NCBI GenBank assembly: GCA_043751715.1
Contig: JAYUZO010000160.1
Span: 1 to 34,568, forward strand
Origin: JAAFHS01 sp043751715
GTDB lineage: Bacteria; Pseudomonadota; Alphaproteobacteria; Rhodobacterales; Rhodobacteraceae
Direction: 5' to 3'
Length of the DNA stretch: 34,568 nucleotides
Positions 24,037 through 31,028 of this stretch are shown here, piece by piece; position 1 is the first letter of the stretch; each line of letters starts with the position of its first letter. The notes under the pieces are model-generated. The model was not told where the DNA came from. It was given only the letters and a program-made list of their open reading frames with translations, and ran no database searches. The translations under genes and the position numbers were made by a program.

Positions 24037-24077
24037 CCCCCGGCCATGTCTCTCCCTGCTGGCCGGGGGCACTTTTT
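24037..24077 (+). terminator. intra-operon intrinsic terminator/attenuator after the solute-binding protein gene
   Basis: CCCCCGGCCA (24037-24046) pairs with TGGCCGGGGG (24060-24069), and TTTTT follows at 24073-24077. It lies between the solute-binding protein and permease genes. Partial termination here would give excess binding protein over membrane subunits, a common arrangement in ABC operons. Confidence 0.8.
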
Positions 24078-24117
24078 ACTGTTGTCCCGACGTTCGCGCA
24101 GAGGAGTCCCTGCGACC

Positions 24118-25065
24118 ATGCCCCATTCCCCCATGGATGCCGCTGCCCACGCCACCCCGCCCACCATCGCCCGCCGCATCAAGGGCCTGTCTGACCGCAC
24201 CATCGCGTGGCTGTTCGTTGCCCCGACGATTTTCCTGCTGCTGGCGATCAACATCTTTCCGCTGATCTGGACGATCTATCTGTCGTTCACCGATTACCGC
24301 GCCAACCGCCCCAAGCGTGCGGTGGAATGGGTGGGTTTTGAGAATTACCAGAAAATCCTGACGGATGAGGGCATCTGGGCCAACATGCAGGCCACGGCGC
24401 ACTTTCTGTTCTGGACGATCGTGTTTCAGGTGCTGATCGGGTTCACGCTGGCCTGGCTGATCAACAAGAAATTCAAGGGCAATGATCTGTGGACCACGCT
24501 GATCGTGCTGCCGATGATGCTGTCGCCCGCCGTGGTGGGCAACTTCTGGACGTTTCTGTATCAGCCGCAAATCGGCCTGTTCAACTATACCATCGAATTT
24601 TTCACCGGCACGCCCGCCTCCAGTTTCGAAATGCTGGGCACTACGCAGCTTGCCCCATGGGCCATCGTGATCGTGGACACCTGGATGTGGACGCCGTTTG
24701 TGATGCTGATCTGCCTTGCTGGCCTGCGGTCGATCCCTGAATATATCTATGAGGCGGCCGAGGTTGACCGCGCCGGTGCCTGGCGGCAATTCTGGACCAT
24801 CACCATCCCCATGGTGCTGCCCTTCCTGATGCTGGCCGTGCTGTTCCGTGGCATTGAAAACTTCAAGATGTTCGATCTGGTCGTTCAGCTGACAGGCGGC
24901 GGGCCGGGGTCTGTGACGGAACTTGCATCCATCAACCTGAAGCGCGAGGCGTTTGAAAAGTGGCGCACCGGGTATTCCAGCGCCTATGCCATCATCCTTT
25001 TCGTCACGGTGTTTGGTCTGGCCAGCATCTACGTCAAGGCCCTGAACAAGGTGAAGGAACGGTGA
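24118..25065 (+). CDS. ABC transporter permease (sugar type, MalF-like)
   Basis: This 315-residue inner-membrane protein has six predicted helices. The first is WLFVAPTIFLLLAINIFPLIWTIYLSF. The cytoplasmic EAA loop EAAEVDRAGAWRQFWTITIPMVLP contacts the ATPase subunits. ATG 24118 is the preferred start, with GAGGAG about 11 nt upstream; the longer frame from 24046 reads through the terminator hairpin and is not credible. ATG 24133 is an alternative. It is the MalF-type partner of the second permease at 25241. A 175-bp gap containing a palindromic repeat separates the two permease genes, which is unusual inside an ABC operon. Confidence 0.93.
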   Translation: MPHSPMDAAAHATPPTIARRIKGLSDRTIAWLFVAPTIFLLLAINIFPLIWTIYLSFTDYRANRPKRAVEWVGFENYQKILTDEGIWANMQATAHFLFWTIVFQVLIGFTLAWLINKKFKGNDLWTTLIVLPMMLSPAVVGNFWTFLYQPQIGLFNYTIEFFTGTPASSFEMLGTTQLAPWAIVIVDTWMWTPFVMLICLAGLRSIPEYIYEAAEVDRAGAWRQFWTITIPMVLPFLMLAVLFRGIENFKMFDLVVQLTGGGPGSVTELASINLKREAFEKWRTGYSSAYAIILFVTVFGLASIYVKALNKVKER

Positions 25066-25080
25066 TGATCCTTTTCGCAA

Positions 25081-25200
25081 CCCACCCCCACCCCTCTCCC
25101 TTCCCCACAAAGGGGAGGGGAGGCGCAAGGCCCACCGCTGTGGTTTGCAGAACAAAGTACCTCTCCCCCCCACTGTGGGGGAGGGCTGGGCAGGGGGGGC
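25081..25200. repeat. C/G-run palindromic repeat element between the two permease genes
   Basis: The segment holds two imperfect hairpins made of C-rich and G-rich runs: CCTCTCCCTTCCCC with GGGGAGGGGAGG (about 25093-25122), and CTCCCCCCCAC with GTGGGGGAG (about 25161-25184). Flanking C-rich and G-rich tracts could pair with each other. No ORF with family resemblance crosses it. It looks like a dispersed palindromic element, inserted or tolerated inside the operon. Confidence 0.55.
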
Positions 25201-25240
25201 GTGTCGCCACCCATGAAAATCAGAGCGCGGGACATCCAGC

Positions 25241-26182
25241 ATGAGCGCCGTTTCCATCACCGAACCCACGAACCGCGCCAAATGGATCGCCGGGACCATC
25301 GTCATCCTGTATGCGCTGATCACCCTGCTGCCCTTGGTCTGGATCGTGCTGACGGGTTTCAAAACCCCGCCAGACAGCATCAGCTACCCGCCCAAGGTGA
25401 TCTTTCAGCCGACGTTAGAGGGGTATGTGAACCTGTTCACCACCCGTTCGCGCGTATCAGCCGAAGATCTGGCCGCCTTGCCCCCCGCCGAAACCTGGTA
25501 TGACGAACTGGTACGTGACCGTGGCCTAGTCATCGTCGGGCCCTCAAAGTTCGGCGAACGCTTCTTGAATTCCGTCATCATCGGTTTCGGGTCAACCGCG
25601 CTGAGCATTATCCTTGGCACCTTGGCCGCCTATGCCTTCAGCCGCTTCCGCATCCCGCTCAAGGATGATCTGTTGTTCTTCATCCTGTCCACCCGGATGA
25701 TGCCGCCCATCGCCGTCGCCATCCCGATTTTCCTGATGTTCCGCCAGCTTGGCCTGTCCGATACCCACCTTGGCATGATCCTGCTGTATACCGGGGTGAA
25801 CATCAGCCTTGCCGTCTGGCTGATCCACGGTTTCATGGATGAAATCCCGCGCGAATACGAAGAGGCCGCGTTGATTGACGGCTACACCCGGTTCCAGGCC
25901 TTTCGCAAGGTTGTGCTGCCGCAGGCCGCCACCGGCATCGCTTCAACCGCGATCTTCTGCCTGATCTTTGCCTGGAACGAATATGCCTTTGCCGTGCTGC
26001 TGACATCCGGCACCGCCCAAACCGCGCCGCCCTTCATTCCCACCATCATCGGGGTCGGCGGGCAGGATTGGCCAGCCGTGGGCGCGGGTGTCACGCTGTT
26101 CCTGATCCCGGTCATGGTGTTCACCATCCTTTTGCGCAAACACCTGCTGCGCGGGATCACATTCGGGGCGGTGCGCAAATGA
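25241..26182 (+). CDS. ABC transporter permease (carbohydrate type, MalG-like)
   Basis: This 313-residue inner-membrane protein has six predicted helices. The first is at about residues 17-39 (IAGTIVILYALITLLPLVWIVL), followed by a long periplasmic loop of about 70 residues before NSVIIGFGSTALSIILGTLAAYAFSRF. The EAA loop EEAALIDGYTRFQAFRKVVLPQAA is intact. The long first loop (NLFTTRSRVSAEDLAALPPAETWYDELVRDRG region) is longer than in MalG and may contact the binding protein. The stop overlaps the start of the small membrane protein as ATGA, so both are translated together. Confidence 0.93.
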   Translation: MSAVSITEPTNRAKWIAGTIVILYALITLLPLVWIVLTGFKTPPDSISYPPKVIFQPTLEGYVNLFTTRSRVSAEDLAALPPAETWYDELVRDRGLVIVGPSKFGERFLNSVIIGFGSTALSIILGTLAAYAFSRFRIPLKDDLLFFILSTRMMPPIAVAIPIFLMFRQLGLSDTHLGMILLYTGVNISLAVWLIHGFMDEIPREYEEAALIDGYTRFQAFRKVVLPQAATGIASTAIFCLIFAWNEYAFAVLLTSGTAQTAPPFIPTIIGVGGQDWPAVGAGVTLFLIPVMVFTILLRKHLLRGITFGAVRK

Positions 26183-26367
26183 AGAACTTTCTGAACGGAT
26201 TGCTGCGCCTGCGCCGGGGCCCATGGGAGAACCTCGCCTCTGTCTTGATCGGCCTTGGCGTCGTCATGCTCATGCAACCCTTCGCGCTCTGGGCCTTTAC
26301 CTACAGCTTTATCGTCACCCTTGTTGGCACCGTGATGTTCATCATCACCAGCCATTTCCCGGAGTAA
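26179..26367 (+). CDS. small two-helix membrane protein of the ABC operon
   Basis: This is a 62-residue protein: a basic N-terminus (MKNFLNGLLRLRRGPWENL), then two hydrophobic segments, about residues 20-37 and 39-57, and a short SHFPE tail. The ATG overlaps the stop of the permease (ATGA). The frame is also open upstream to 26068, but that part lies within the permease gene and is rejected. A small membrane protein between the permeases and the ATPases also occurs in the glycerol ABC locus (glpSTPQUV) of Rhizobium leguminosarum. The similarity there is of position and size only; I cannot show homology. A role as an accessory subunit is inferred. Confidence 0.8.
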   Translation: MKNFLNGLLRLRRGPWENLASVLIGLGVVMLMQPFALWAFTYSFIVTLVGTVMFIITSHFPE

Positions 26368-26371
26368 CCCC

Positions 26372-27469
26372 TTGGCCGAGATCGTTATTCGCAATTTACG
26401 CAAGGAATTCGGGGCCTTCACGGCGGTAAAGGGATCATCCTTTACCATCGCGGACGGTGAGTTTTTCATGCTGCTGGGCCCATCGGGCTGCGGCAAGACC
26501 ACCACGCTGCGCATGATTGCCGGGCTGGAACTGCCGACCTCGGGTGAAATTCTGATTGACGGTGAAGAGGTCAGCCAGAAACCTGCTAGCCAGCGTGACA
26601 TCGCATTCGTGTTTCAGATGTTCGCCCTGTACCCGCATATGAATGTGCGCAAGAACATCAGCTATCCCCTTGTTTCCCAAGGGCTTGCGCCGGCGCAGGT
26701 CAAGGCCAAGGTGGCCGAGGTGGCGCGTATCCTGGGCATCGAATCGATCCTTGATAAACCCGTCGGCGGCCTGTCAGGGGGTGATCGTCAGCGCGTGGCA
26801 CTTGGCCGCGCCATCGTGCGCAGCCCCAAGGCATTCATGATGGACGAACCCTTGGGTGCTTTGGACGCCGAATTTCGCGAGCACATGTCAGAGGAGCTGC
26901 GCGCCCTGCATGACCGCATGAAGGCGACCACGGTTTATGTGACCCATGACCAGCTCGAGGCGATGCAGATGGGTGACAAGATTGTGGTGATGAACCACGG
27001 CGTAGTCGAACAATTCGGCAAACCGCAGGATATTTACGATCACCCGGCCACCATGTTTGTCGCCGATTTCATTGGCAGCCCGGCGATGAATTTTCTGCGG
27101 TTTGACGGGGTTGCAGCAGCCGGGGCTGAGGCTGTGACGCTGGGCGATGCGCATATCGCGCTGCCGCGATTGCAGGAAAATGCTCTCGGCCGTGCCCTGG
27201 CGCTTGGTGTGCGGCCTGAACATATCACCCTCACCGATACCGGGCATCTTCAAGGGCGCACGATGGCCACAGAATATCTGGGCACCACGCAGATTGTAAC
27301 GATTGATACCGCCTACGGTGCCATCAAGGCCCGGGCGCCGTCGTCTCACATTATAAAAACCGGTGAAAATGTCGGGCTGAACCTGACCGCATCTGCACTT
27401 TCGCTTTTCGATACCGCATCAGGCCGCGCCCTGCGCACCGCCGCAAACGCAGGGGTGCTTCATGGCTGA
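26372..27469 (+). CDS. ABC transporter ATP-binding protein 1 (MalK/UgpC type)
   Basis: This 365-residue ATPase has Walker A GPSGCGKTT (residues 36-44), Q-loop FVFQMFALYP, signature GLSGGDRQRVALG, Walker B AFMMDEPLGALD, and H-loop VYVTHDQLEAM. A C-terminal TOBE-like regulatory region from about residue 240 contains LGVRPEHITL. The start is TTG 26372, supported by CCGGAG 7 nt upstream and by the MAEIVIRNLRKEF N-terminus. The 3' end overlaps the second ATPase by 8 bp. The signature reads LSGGD rather than LSGGQ. Two different ATPases in one operon suggest a heterodimer, as proposed for GlpS/GlpT. Confidence 0.94.
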   Translation: MAEIVIRNLRKEFGAFTAVKGSSFTIADGEFFMLLGPSGCGKTTTLRMIAGLELPTSGEILIDGEEVSQKPASQRDIAFVFQMFALYPHMNVRKNISYPLVSQGLAPAQVKAKVAEVARILGIESILDKPVGGLSGGDRQRVALGRAIVRSPKAFMMDEPLGALDAEFREHMSEELRALHDRMKATTVYVTHDQLEAMQMGDKIVVMNHGVVEQFGKPQDIYDHPATMFVADFIGSPAMNFLRFDGVAAAGAEAVTLGDAHIALPRLQENALGRALALGVRPEHITLTDTGHLQGRTMATEYLGTTQIVTIDTAYGAIKARAPSSHIIKTGENVGLNLTASALSLFDTASGRALRTAANAGVLHG

Positions 27470-28457
27470 TGTTGTTCTATCCAACCTTTCCAAGGCTTTT
27501 GGGGCCACACAGGCCCTGTCGGATGTATCACTGACCATTGCGGACGGTGCATTCGTTGTTTTGCTTGGTCCCACAGGTGCAGGCAAGACCACCACCCTGC
27601 GCCTGATCGCGGGCCTTGATCGCCCCGACAAAGGCGATGTGCGCATTGGCGGTGCCAGCGTTCTGGCCGATACGCCCGCCCAACGCGATGTGGCGATGGT
27701 GTTTCAGCAATACTCGCTGTACCCGCACATGACGGTGCGCGACAATCTGGCCTTTCCGCTGCGCAGCCCGGTTCTGAACGTGCCGGAAGATCAGATAACC
27801 AAACAAATCAACGCTGTGGCCGAGGTTCTTCGCATTTCACACAAGCTGGACAATAAGGCCACGCAGCTGTCGGGCGGTGAAATGCAGCGTGTGTCGATTG
27901 GCCGCGCACTGGTGCGTAACCCGCGGATTTACCTGATGGATGAACCGCTGTCGTCACTGGATGCCAAACTCCGCGCCGAACTGCGGGTAGAGCTGAAGCG
28001 TATCCACGCCGAAATGGGGTCAACCTTTCTGTATGTCACGCATGACCAGATCGAGGCGATGACCATGGCCACCCATGTGGGCGTGCTGGATCAGGGCCGC
28101 CTTGTGCAGTTCGGCACCCCGCGCGAGATTTATGACAACCCGGTGAACCTGTATGTCGCGACCCGCCTTGGCCAGCCGCGCATCAACGTGCTGCCTGCGG
28201 GTGCCTTTGGCCATGGCCCGGTGGGGGCTGCGCAAATTGGGCTGCGGCCCGAACATATTGCCATTGATACGGGGCAGGCGGCCACAATCCGGCGGGTGGA
28301 ACATCTGGGTGATCAGACGCGCCTGCATCTGGACATGGGGCCGCATGCCCTGATCACGCTGACCGATCCGCAAACCACCCACCAGCCCGGTGACATAATC
28401 CACATCCGCCCGCAAAACCCGCTTTGGTTTGATGCCAGCGGCATGCGGGTTGCATGA
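27462..28457 (+). CDS. ABC transporter ATP-binding protein 2 (MalK/UgpC type)
   Basis: This 331-residue ATPase has Walker A GPTGAGKTT (residues 36-44), Q-loop MVFQQYSLYP, signature LSGGEMQRVSIG, Walker B IYLMDEPLSSLD, H-loop YVTHDQIEAM and a TOBE-like C-terminus (IGLRPEHIAI). The sequence differs clearly from ATPase 1, including a PVLNVPEDQITKQI helical segment and a shorter C-terminal region, so this is not a recent duplication. It starts 8 bp before the end of ATPase 1 and ends 24 bp before the dihydroxyacetone kinase gene, whose ribosome-binding site lies in that gap. It probably pairs with ATPase 1. Confidence 0.94.
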   Translation: MADVVLSNLSKAFGATQALSDVSLTIADGAFVVLLGPTGAGKTTTLRLIAGLDRPDKGDVRIGGASVLADTPAQRDVAMVFQQYSLYPHMTVRDNLAFPLRSPVLNVPEDQITKQINAVAEVLRISHKLDNKATQLSGGEMQRVSIGRALVRNPRIYLMDEPLSSLDAKLRAELRVELKRIHAEMGSTFLYVTHDQIEAMTMATHVGVLDQGRLVQFGTPREIYDNPVNLYVATRLGQPRINVLPAGAFGHGPVGAAQIGLRPEHIAIDTGQAATIRRVEHLGDQTRLHLDMGPHALITLTDPQTTHQPGDIIHIRPQNPLWFDASGMRVA

Positions 28458-28481
28458 ACAGAACTGCCTAAGGAGTTGAAG

Positions 28482-30104
28482 ATGAAGCAATTCATGAATG
28501 GTCGTGATACGCTGGTGACCGACGCCATTGATGGTTTGATCCGCACATCGGGCGGCAGGCTGGCGCGGTTGGACGGCTATCCGCATATCAAGGTGGTGGT
28601 CCGCACTGACTGGAACAAATCGCAGGTGGCACTGGTATCCGGTGGCGGATCGGGGCATGAACCCAGCCACGCGGGCTTTGTCGGCCAAGGCATGCTGACG
28701 GCGGCGGTTTGTGGCGAGGTGTTCGCCAGCCCGTCGGTTGATGCCGTACTGGCGGGGATTCTGGCCGTAACGGGCAAGGCAGGCTGCCTGCTGATCGTCA
28801 AGAATTACACCGGTGACCGGCTGAATTTCGGCCTTGCCGCCGAACGCGCGCGCGCATTCGGGCTGCGTGTCGCCATGGTGATCGTGGATGATGACATCGC
28901 CCTGCCGCATCTGCCACAGGCGCGCGGCGTGGCGGGCACGCTGTTCGTGCACAAGATTGCAGGGGCGCTTGCAGATGGCGGGGCCGATCTGGATACGGTC
29001 ACGGCGGCGGCGCAGCGGGTGATTGCGGGTGCGGTCAGCATTGGCATGTCGCTTGATACCTGCACTGTGCCAGGGTCACCCAAGGAAGACCGCATCGCAG
29101 ATGGCAAGGCCGAACTTGGCCTTGGTATCCATGGCGAGGCGGGCGTGCAACAGGTTGATTTTGCAGGCGCAAAGGCGGCGATGGCCATGGTGGTGGACAA
29201 GCTGCTGCCGCATGCGACGGGGCAGGGCCATGTGGCGCTGTTGAACAATCTGGGTGGGGCAACGCCGTTGGAGATGTCTGTTCTGGCGGCTGAACTGGCA
29301 GGGTCCGCGCTTGGTGCGCATCTGAAATGGATCATCGGGCCAGCTGCCCTGATGACATCGCTGGATATGCAGGGCTTTTCGGTATCCCTGTTGCCGGTGA
29401 CGGATGCCGAGGTGGCAGCCCTTGCCGCCCCCGTGGCCCCGCCCGCATGGCCCGGATTGCAGGCCCTTGTGCCGGTGGCCGTGCGCCCGCTGCCAGATGG
29501 TCTGGCCCCGCTCAAGGCGCTGGCATCGGCACATCCGGCCCGGCGCGCGCTGATTGCCAGTTGCTGCACTGCATTAATGGCGGCTGAGGCTGATCTGAAC
29601 CTGCTTGATGCAAAATCGGGTGATGGGGATACCGGGTCCACCCTGGCCACGGCGGCCCGCGCGCTGGAAAAGGCGTTGGATGGCTTGCCGCTTTCGGACA
29701 TTACCCAAGCCTTGCGCGCGATTGGCAGTGAACTGAGCCAGACCATGGGTGGGTCATCCGGCGTGCTGCTGGCGATTTTCTTTGCCGCGTCGGGGGATGC
29801 CAGTGCCAGTGGCAAAGACTGGATCTCCGCGCTGCAAAGTGGCCTGCAACGTGTGATGCAGGTGGGCGGTGCCGCCCCCGGCCACCGCACCATGATTGAT
29901 GCCCTTGCCCCCGCACTGAACGCGCTGCCCCACGGGGTTGGCGCTGCGGCTGCGGCTGCGCGGGCCGGGGCCAATGCTACAGCCGCCATGCTGCGCGCCA
30001 AGGCGGGGCGGGCCAGCTATTTGTCAGAAGACAAGCTTGCTGGCCATAATGACCCCGGTGCAGAAGGCGTAGCACGGCTGTTTGAACACCTTGCCAAAGG
30101 GTGA
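28482..30104 (+). CDS. fused DhaK-DhaL dihydroxyacetone-type kinase (ATP dependent)
   Basis: This 540-residue protein fuses a DhaK-like domain (about 1-330) to a DhaL-like domain (about 350-540). In DhaK, GGGSGHEP (54-61) and NYTGDRLNF (108-116) line the site, and His217 in GIHGEAG corresponds to the His that binds the ketone carbonyl covalently. In DhaL, LLDAKSGDGDTG carries the metal-binding Asp triad (376, 381, 383), and the TMGGSSGVLLAIFF block contacts ADP. The fusion uses ATP directly, unlike PTS-type DhaKLM. Relatives phosphorylate dihydroxyacetone, glyceraldehyde, erythrulose or apulose, so the substrate is open. ATG 28482 has AAGGAG 7 nt upstream; a TTG at 28476 is rejected. The gene sits right after the two ATPases. 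Confidence 0.93.
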   Translation: MKQFMNGRDTLVTDAIDGLIRTSGGRLARLDGYPHIKVVVRTDWNKSQVALVSGGGSGHEPSHAGFVGQGMLTAAVCGEVFASPSVDAVLAGILAVTGKAGCLLIVKNYTGDRLNFGLAAERARAFGLRVAMVIVDDDIALPHLPQARGVAGTLFVHKIAGALADGGADLDTVTAAAQRVIAGAVSIGMSLDTCTVPGSPKEDRIADGKAELGLGIHGEAGVQQVDFAGAKAAMAMVVDKLLPHATGQGHVALLNNLGGATPLEMSVLAAELAGSALGAHLKWIIGPAALMTSLDMQGFSVSLLPVTDAEVAALAAPVAPPAWPGLQALVPVAVRPLPDGLAPLKALASAHPARRALIASCCTALMAAEADLNLLDAKSGDGDTGSTLATAARALEKALDGLPLSDITQALRAIGSELSQTMGGSSGVLLAIFFAASGDASASGKDWISALQSGLQRVMQVGGAAPGHRTMIDALAPALNALPHGVGAAAAAARAGANATAAMLRAKAGRASYLSEDKLAGHNDPGAEGVARLFEHLAKG

Positions 30105-30123
30105 TCCGCGCGATCACCCTTTG
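30095..30123 (+). terminator. 12-bp hairpin over the dihydroxyacetone kinase stop codon
   Basis: CAAAGGGTGATC (30095-30106) is perfectly complementary to GATCACCCTTTG (30112-30123) around a 5-nt loop CGCGC. The arm includes the TGA stop at 30102-30104. There is no long T-run, so partial termination or mRNA stabilisation is as likely as full termination. Confidence 0.6.
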
Positions 30124-30150
30124 ACAAAGCCTTGGTGAGGCTGTTTTCAT
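30121..30150 (+). promoter_or_regulatory. possible promoter for the kinase-oxidoreductase pair, possibly leaderless
   Basis: A perfect TTGACA at 30121-30126 overlaps the 3' arm of the hairpin. TTTCAT at 30145-30150 matches the -10 box at 4/6 with an 18-bp spacer. Transcription would then begin close to the A of the start codon at 30157, which has no visible ribosome-binding site. Confidence 0.35.
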
Positions 30151-30156
30151 CCGGGC

Positions 30157-31020
30157 ATGACACCAGAAGACCGCATTCGCGCATTGCCGATCTGGAAGGG
30201 CGATATTGTGATTTCGCCCCTGACAGGCGGAATCACAAACCAGAACTTTGTGGTCACTGATGCGCAGGGCAAATCCGTGGTGCGCATCGGGGCTGACATC
30301 CCCGAACACCACATTTCGCGCAAGATCGAAGGGGCGGTGGGCCGCGCGGCCCATGAAGCTGGCGTCGCCCCGGCCATCCGTTATCAAACCTGCGGCGCTT
30401 TGGTGATCGATTATCTGCAGGCCCGGACACTGACCGCGGCCGATCTGTGTGATGATACCCAGCTGGATCAGGCGCTTGCCTTGGTGATGCGCACCCACCG
30501 CGAGGTGCCTAAACATTTGCGCGGTGCAGCGCCGCTGTTCTGGGTGTTCCATACCTTGCGTGATTACGCGGCCACGCTGCGCGATCGCAGCAGCCTCCAT
30601 ATGACGGCTGACCTGTTGCAGGACGCCGCCGAATTGGAGGCCGAGGTGGGCGCTATTGACCTTGTCTTTGGCCACAATGATCTGTTGCCGGCCAATTTCC
30701 TGCATGATGGCAGCCGCATGTGGCTGGTGGATTGGGAATATGCCGGGTTCAATTCGCCGCTGTTTGATCTGGGTGCGTTGGCCAATGCGGGGCTGAGCCC
30801 TGCACAGGAAACCCGCATGCTGACCGTGTATTTCGGGCGTCCACCCACGGCTGACCTGTGGCACCGCTACCGCGCGATGAAGGCGGCATCTGCGCTGCGC
30901 GAGGCGATGTGGTCGATGGTGCAAGAGGTGCATTCGACGCTGCCCGTGGATTTTGCCGCCTATACCACTACCAACCTTGCCACCTACCGGGCGGCATTTG
31001 ATGCCTTCCGCCACCAATGA
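30157..31020 (+). CDS. choline/aminoglycoside-kinase-like phosphotransferase
   Basis: This 287-residue protein of the protein-kinase-like phosphotransferase fold has the LTGGITNQNF nucleotide loop (about residues 22-31), catalytic loop VFGHNDLLPANFL with the Asp of the HND-type motif, and the metal-binding LVDWEYAGFN. Best family fit is choline/ethanolamine kinase-like or LicA-like enzymes, which put phosphate from ATP on a small alcohol. The true acceptor is unknown and could be choline, an N-methyl-amino alcohol or another alcohol released from the imported compound. No ribosome-binding site is visible before ATG 30157. The stop overlaps by ATGA an in-frame ATG (31017) of the next frame, and the FAD oxidoreductase follows at once. 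Confidence 0.88.
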   Translation: MTPEDRIRALPIWKGDIVISPLTGGITNQNFVVTDAQGKSVVRIGADIPEHHISRKIEGAVGRAAHEAGVAPAIRYQTCGALVIDYLQARTLTAADLCDDTQLDQALALVMRTHREVPKHLRGAAPLFWVFHTLRDYAATLRDRSSLHMTADLLQDAAELEAEVGAIDLVFGHNDLLPANFLHDGSRMWLVDWEYAGFNSPLFDLGALANAGLSPAQETRMLTVYFGRPPTADLWHRYRAMKAASALREAMWSMVQEVHSTLPVDFAAYTTTNLATYRAAFDAFRHQ

Positions 31021-31028
31021 GAGGTTCC

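Noticed and set aside
24046..24117. 24-codon extension of the first permease
   Set aside because: It starts inside the loop of the terminator and lacks a ribosome-binding site; the ATG at 24118 has one.
24076..25380. 434-codon - strand frame opposite the first permease and across the repeat
   Set aside because: It runs through a terminator and a repeat and is rich in His, Gln, Arg and Gly. The opposite strand encodes recognisable membrane proteins.
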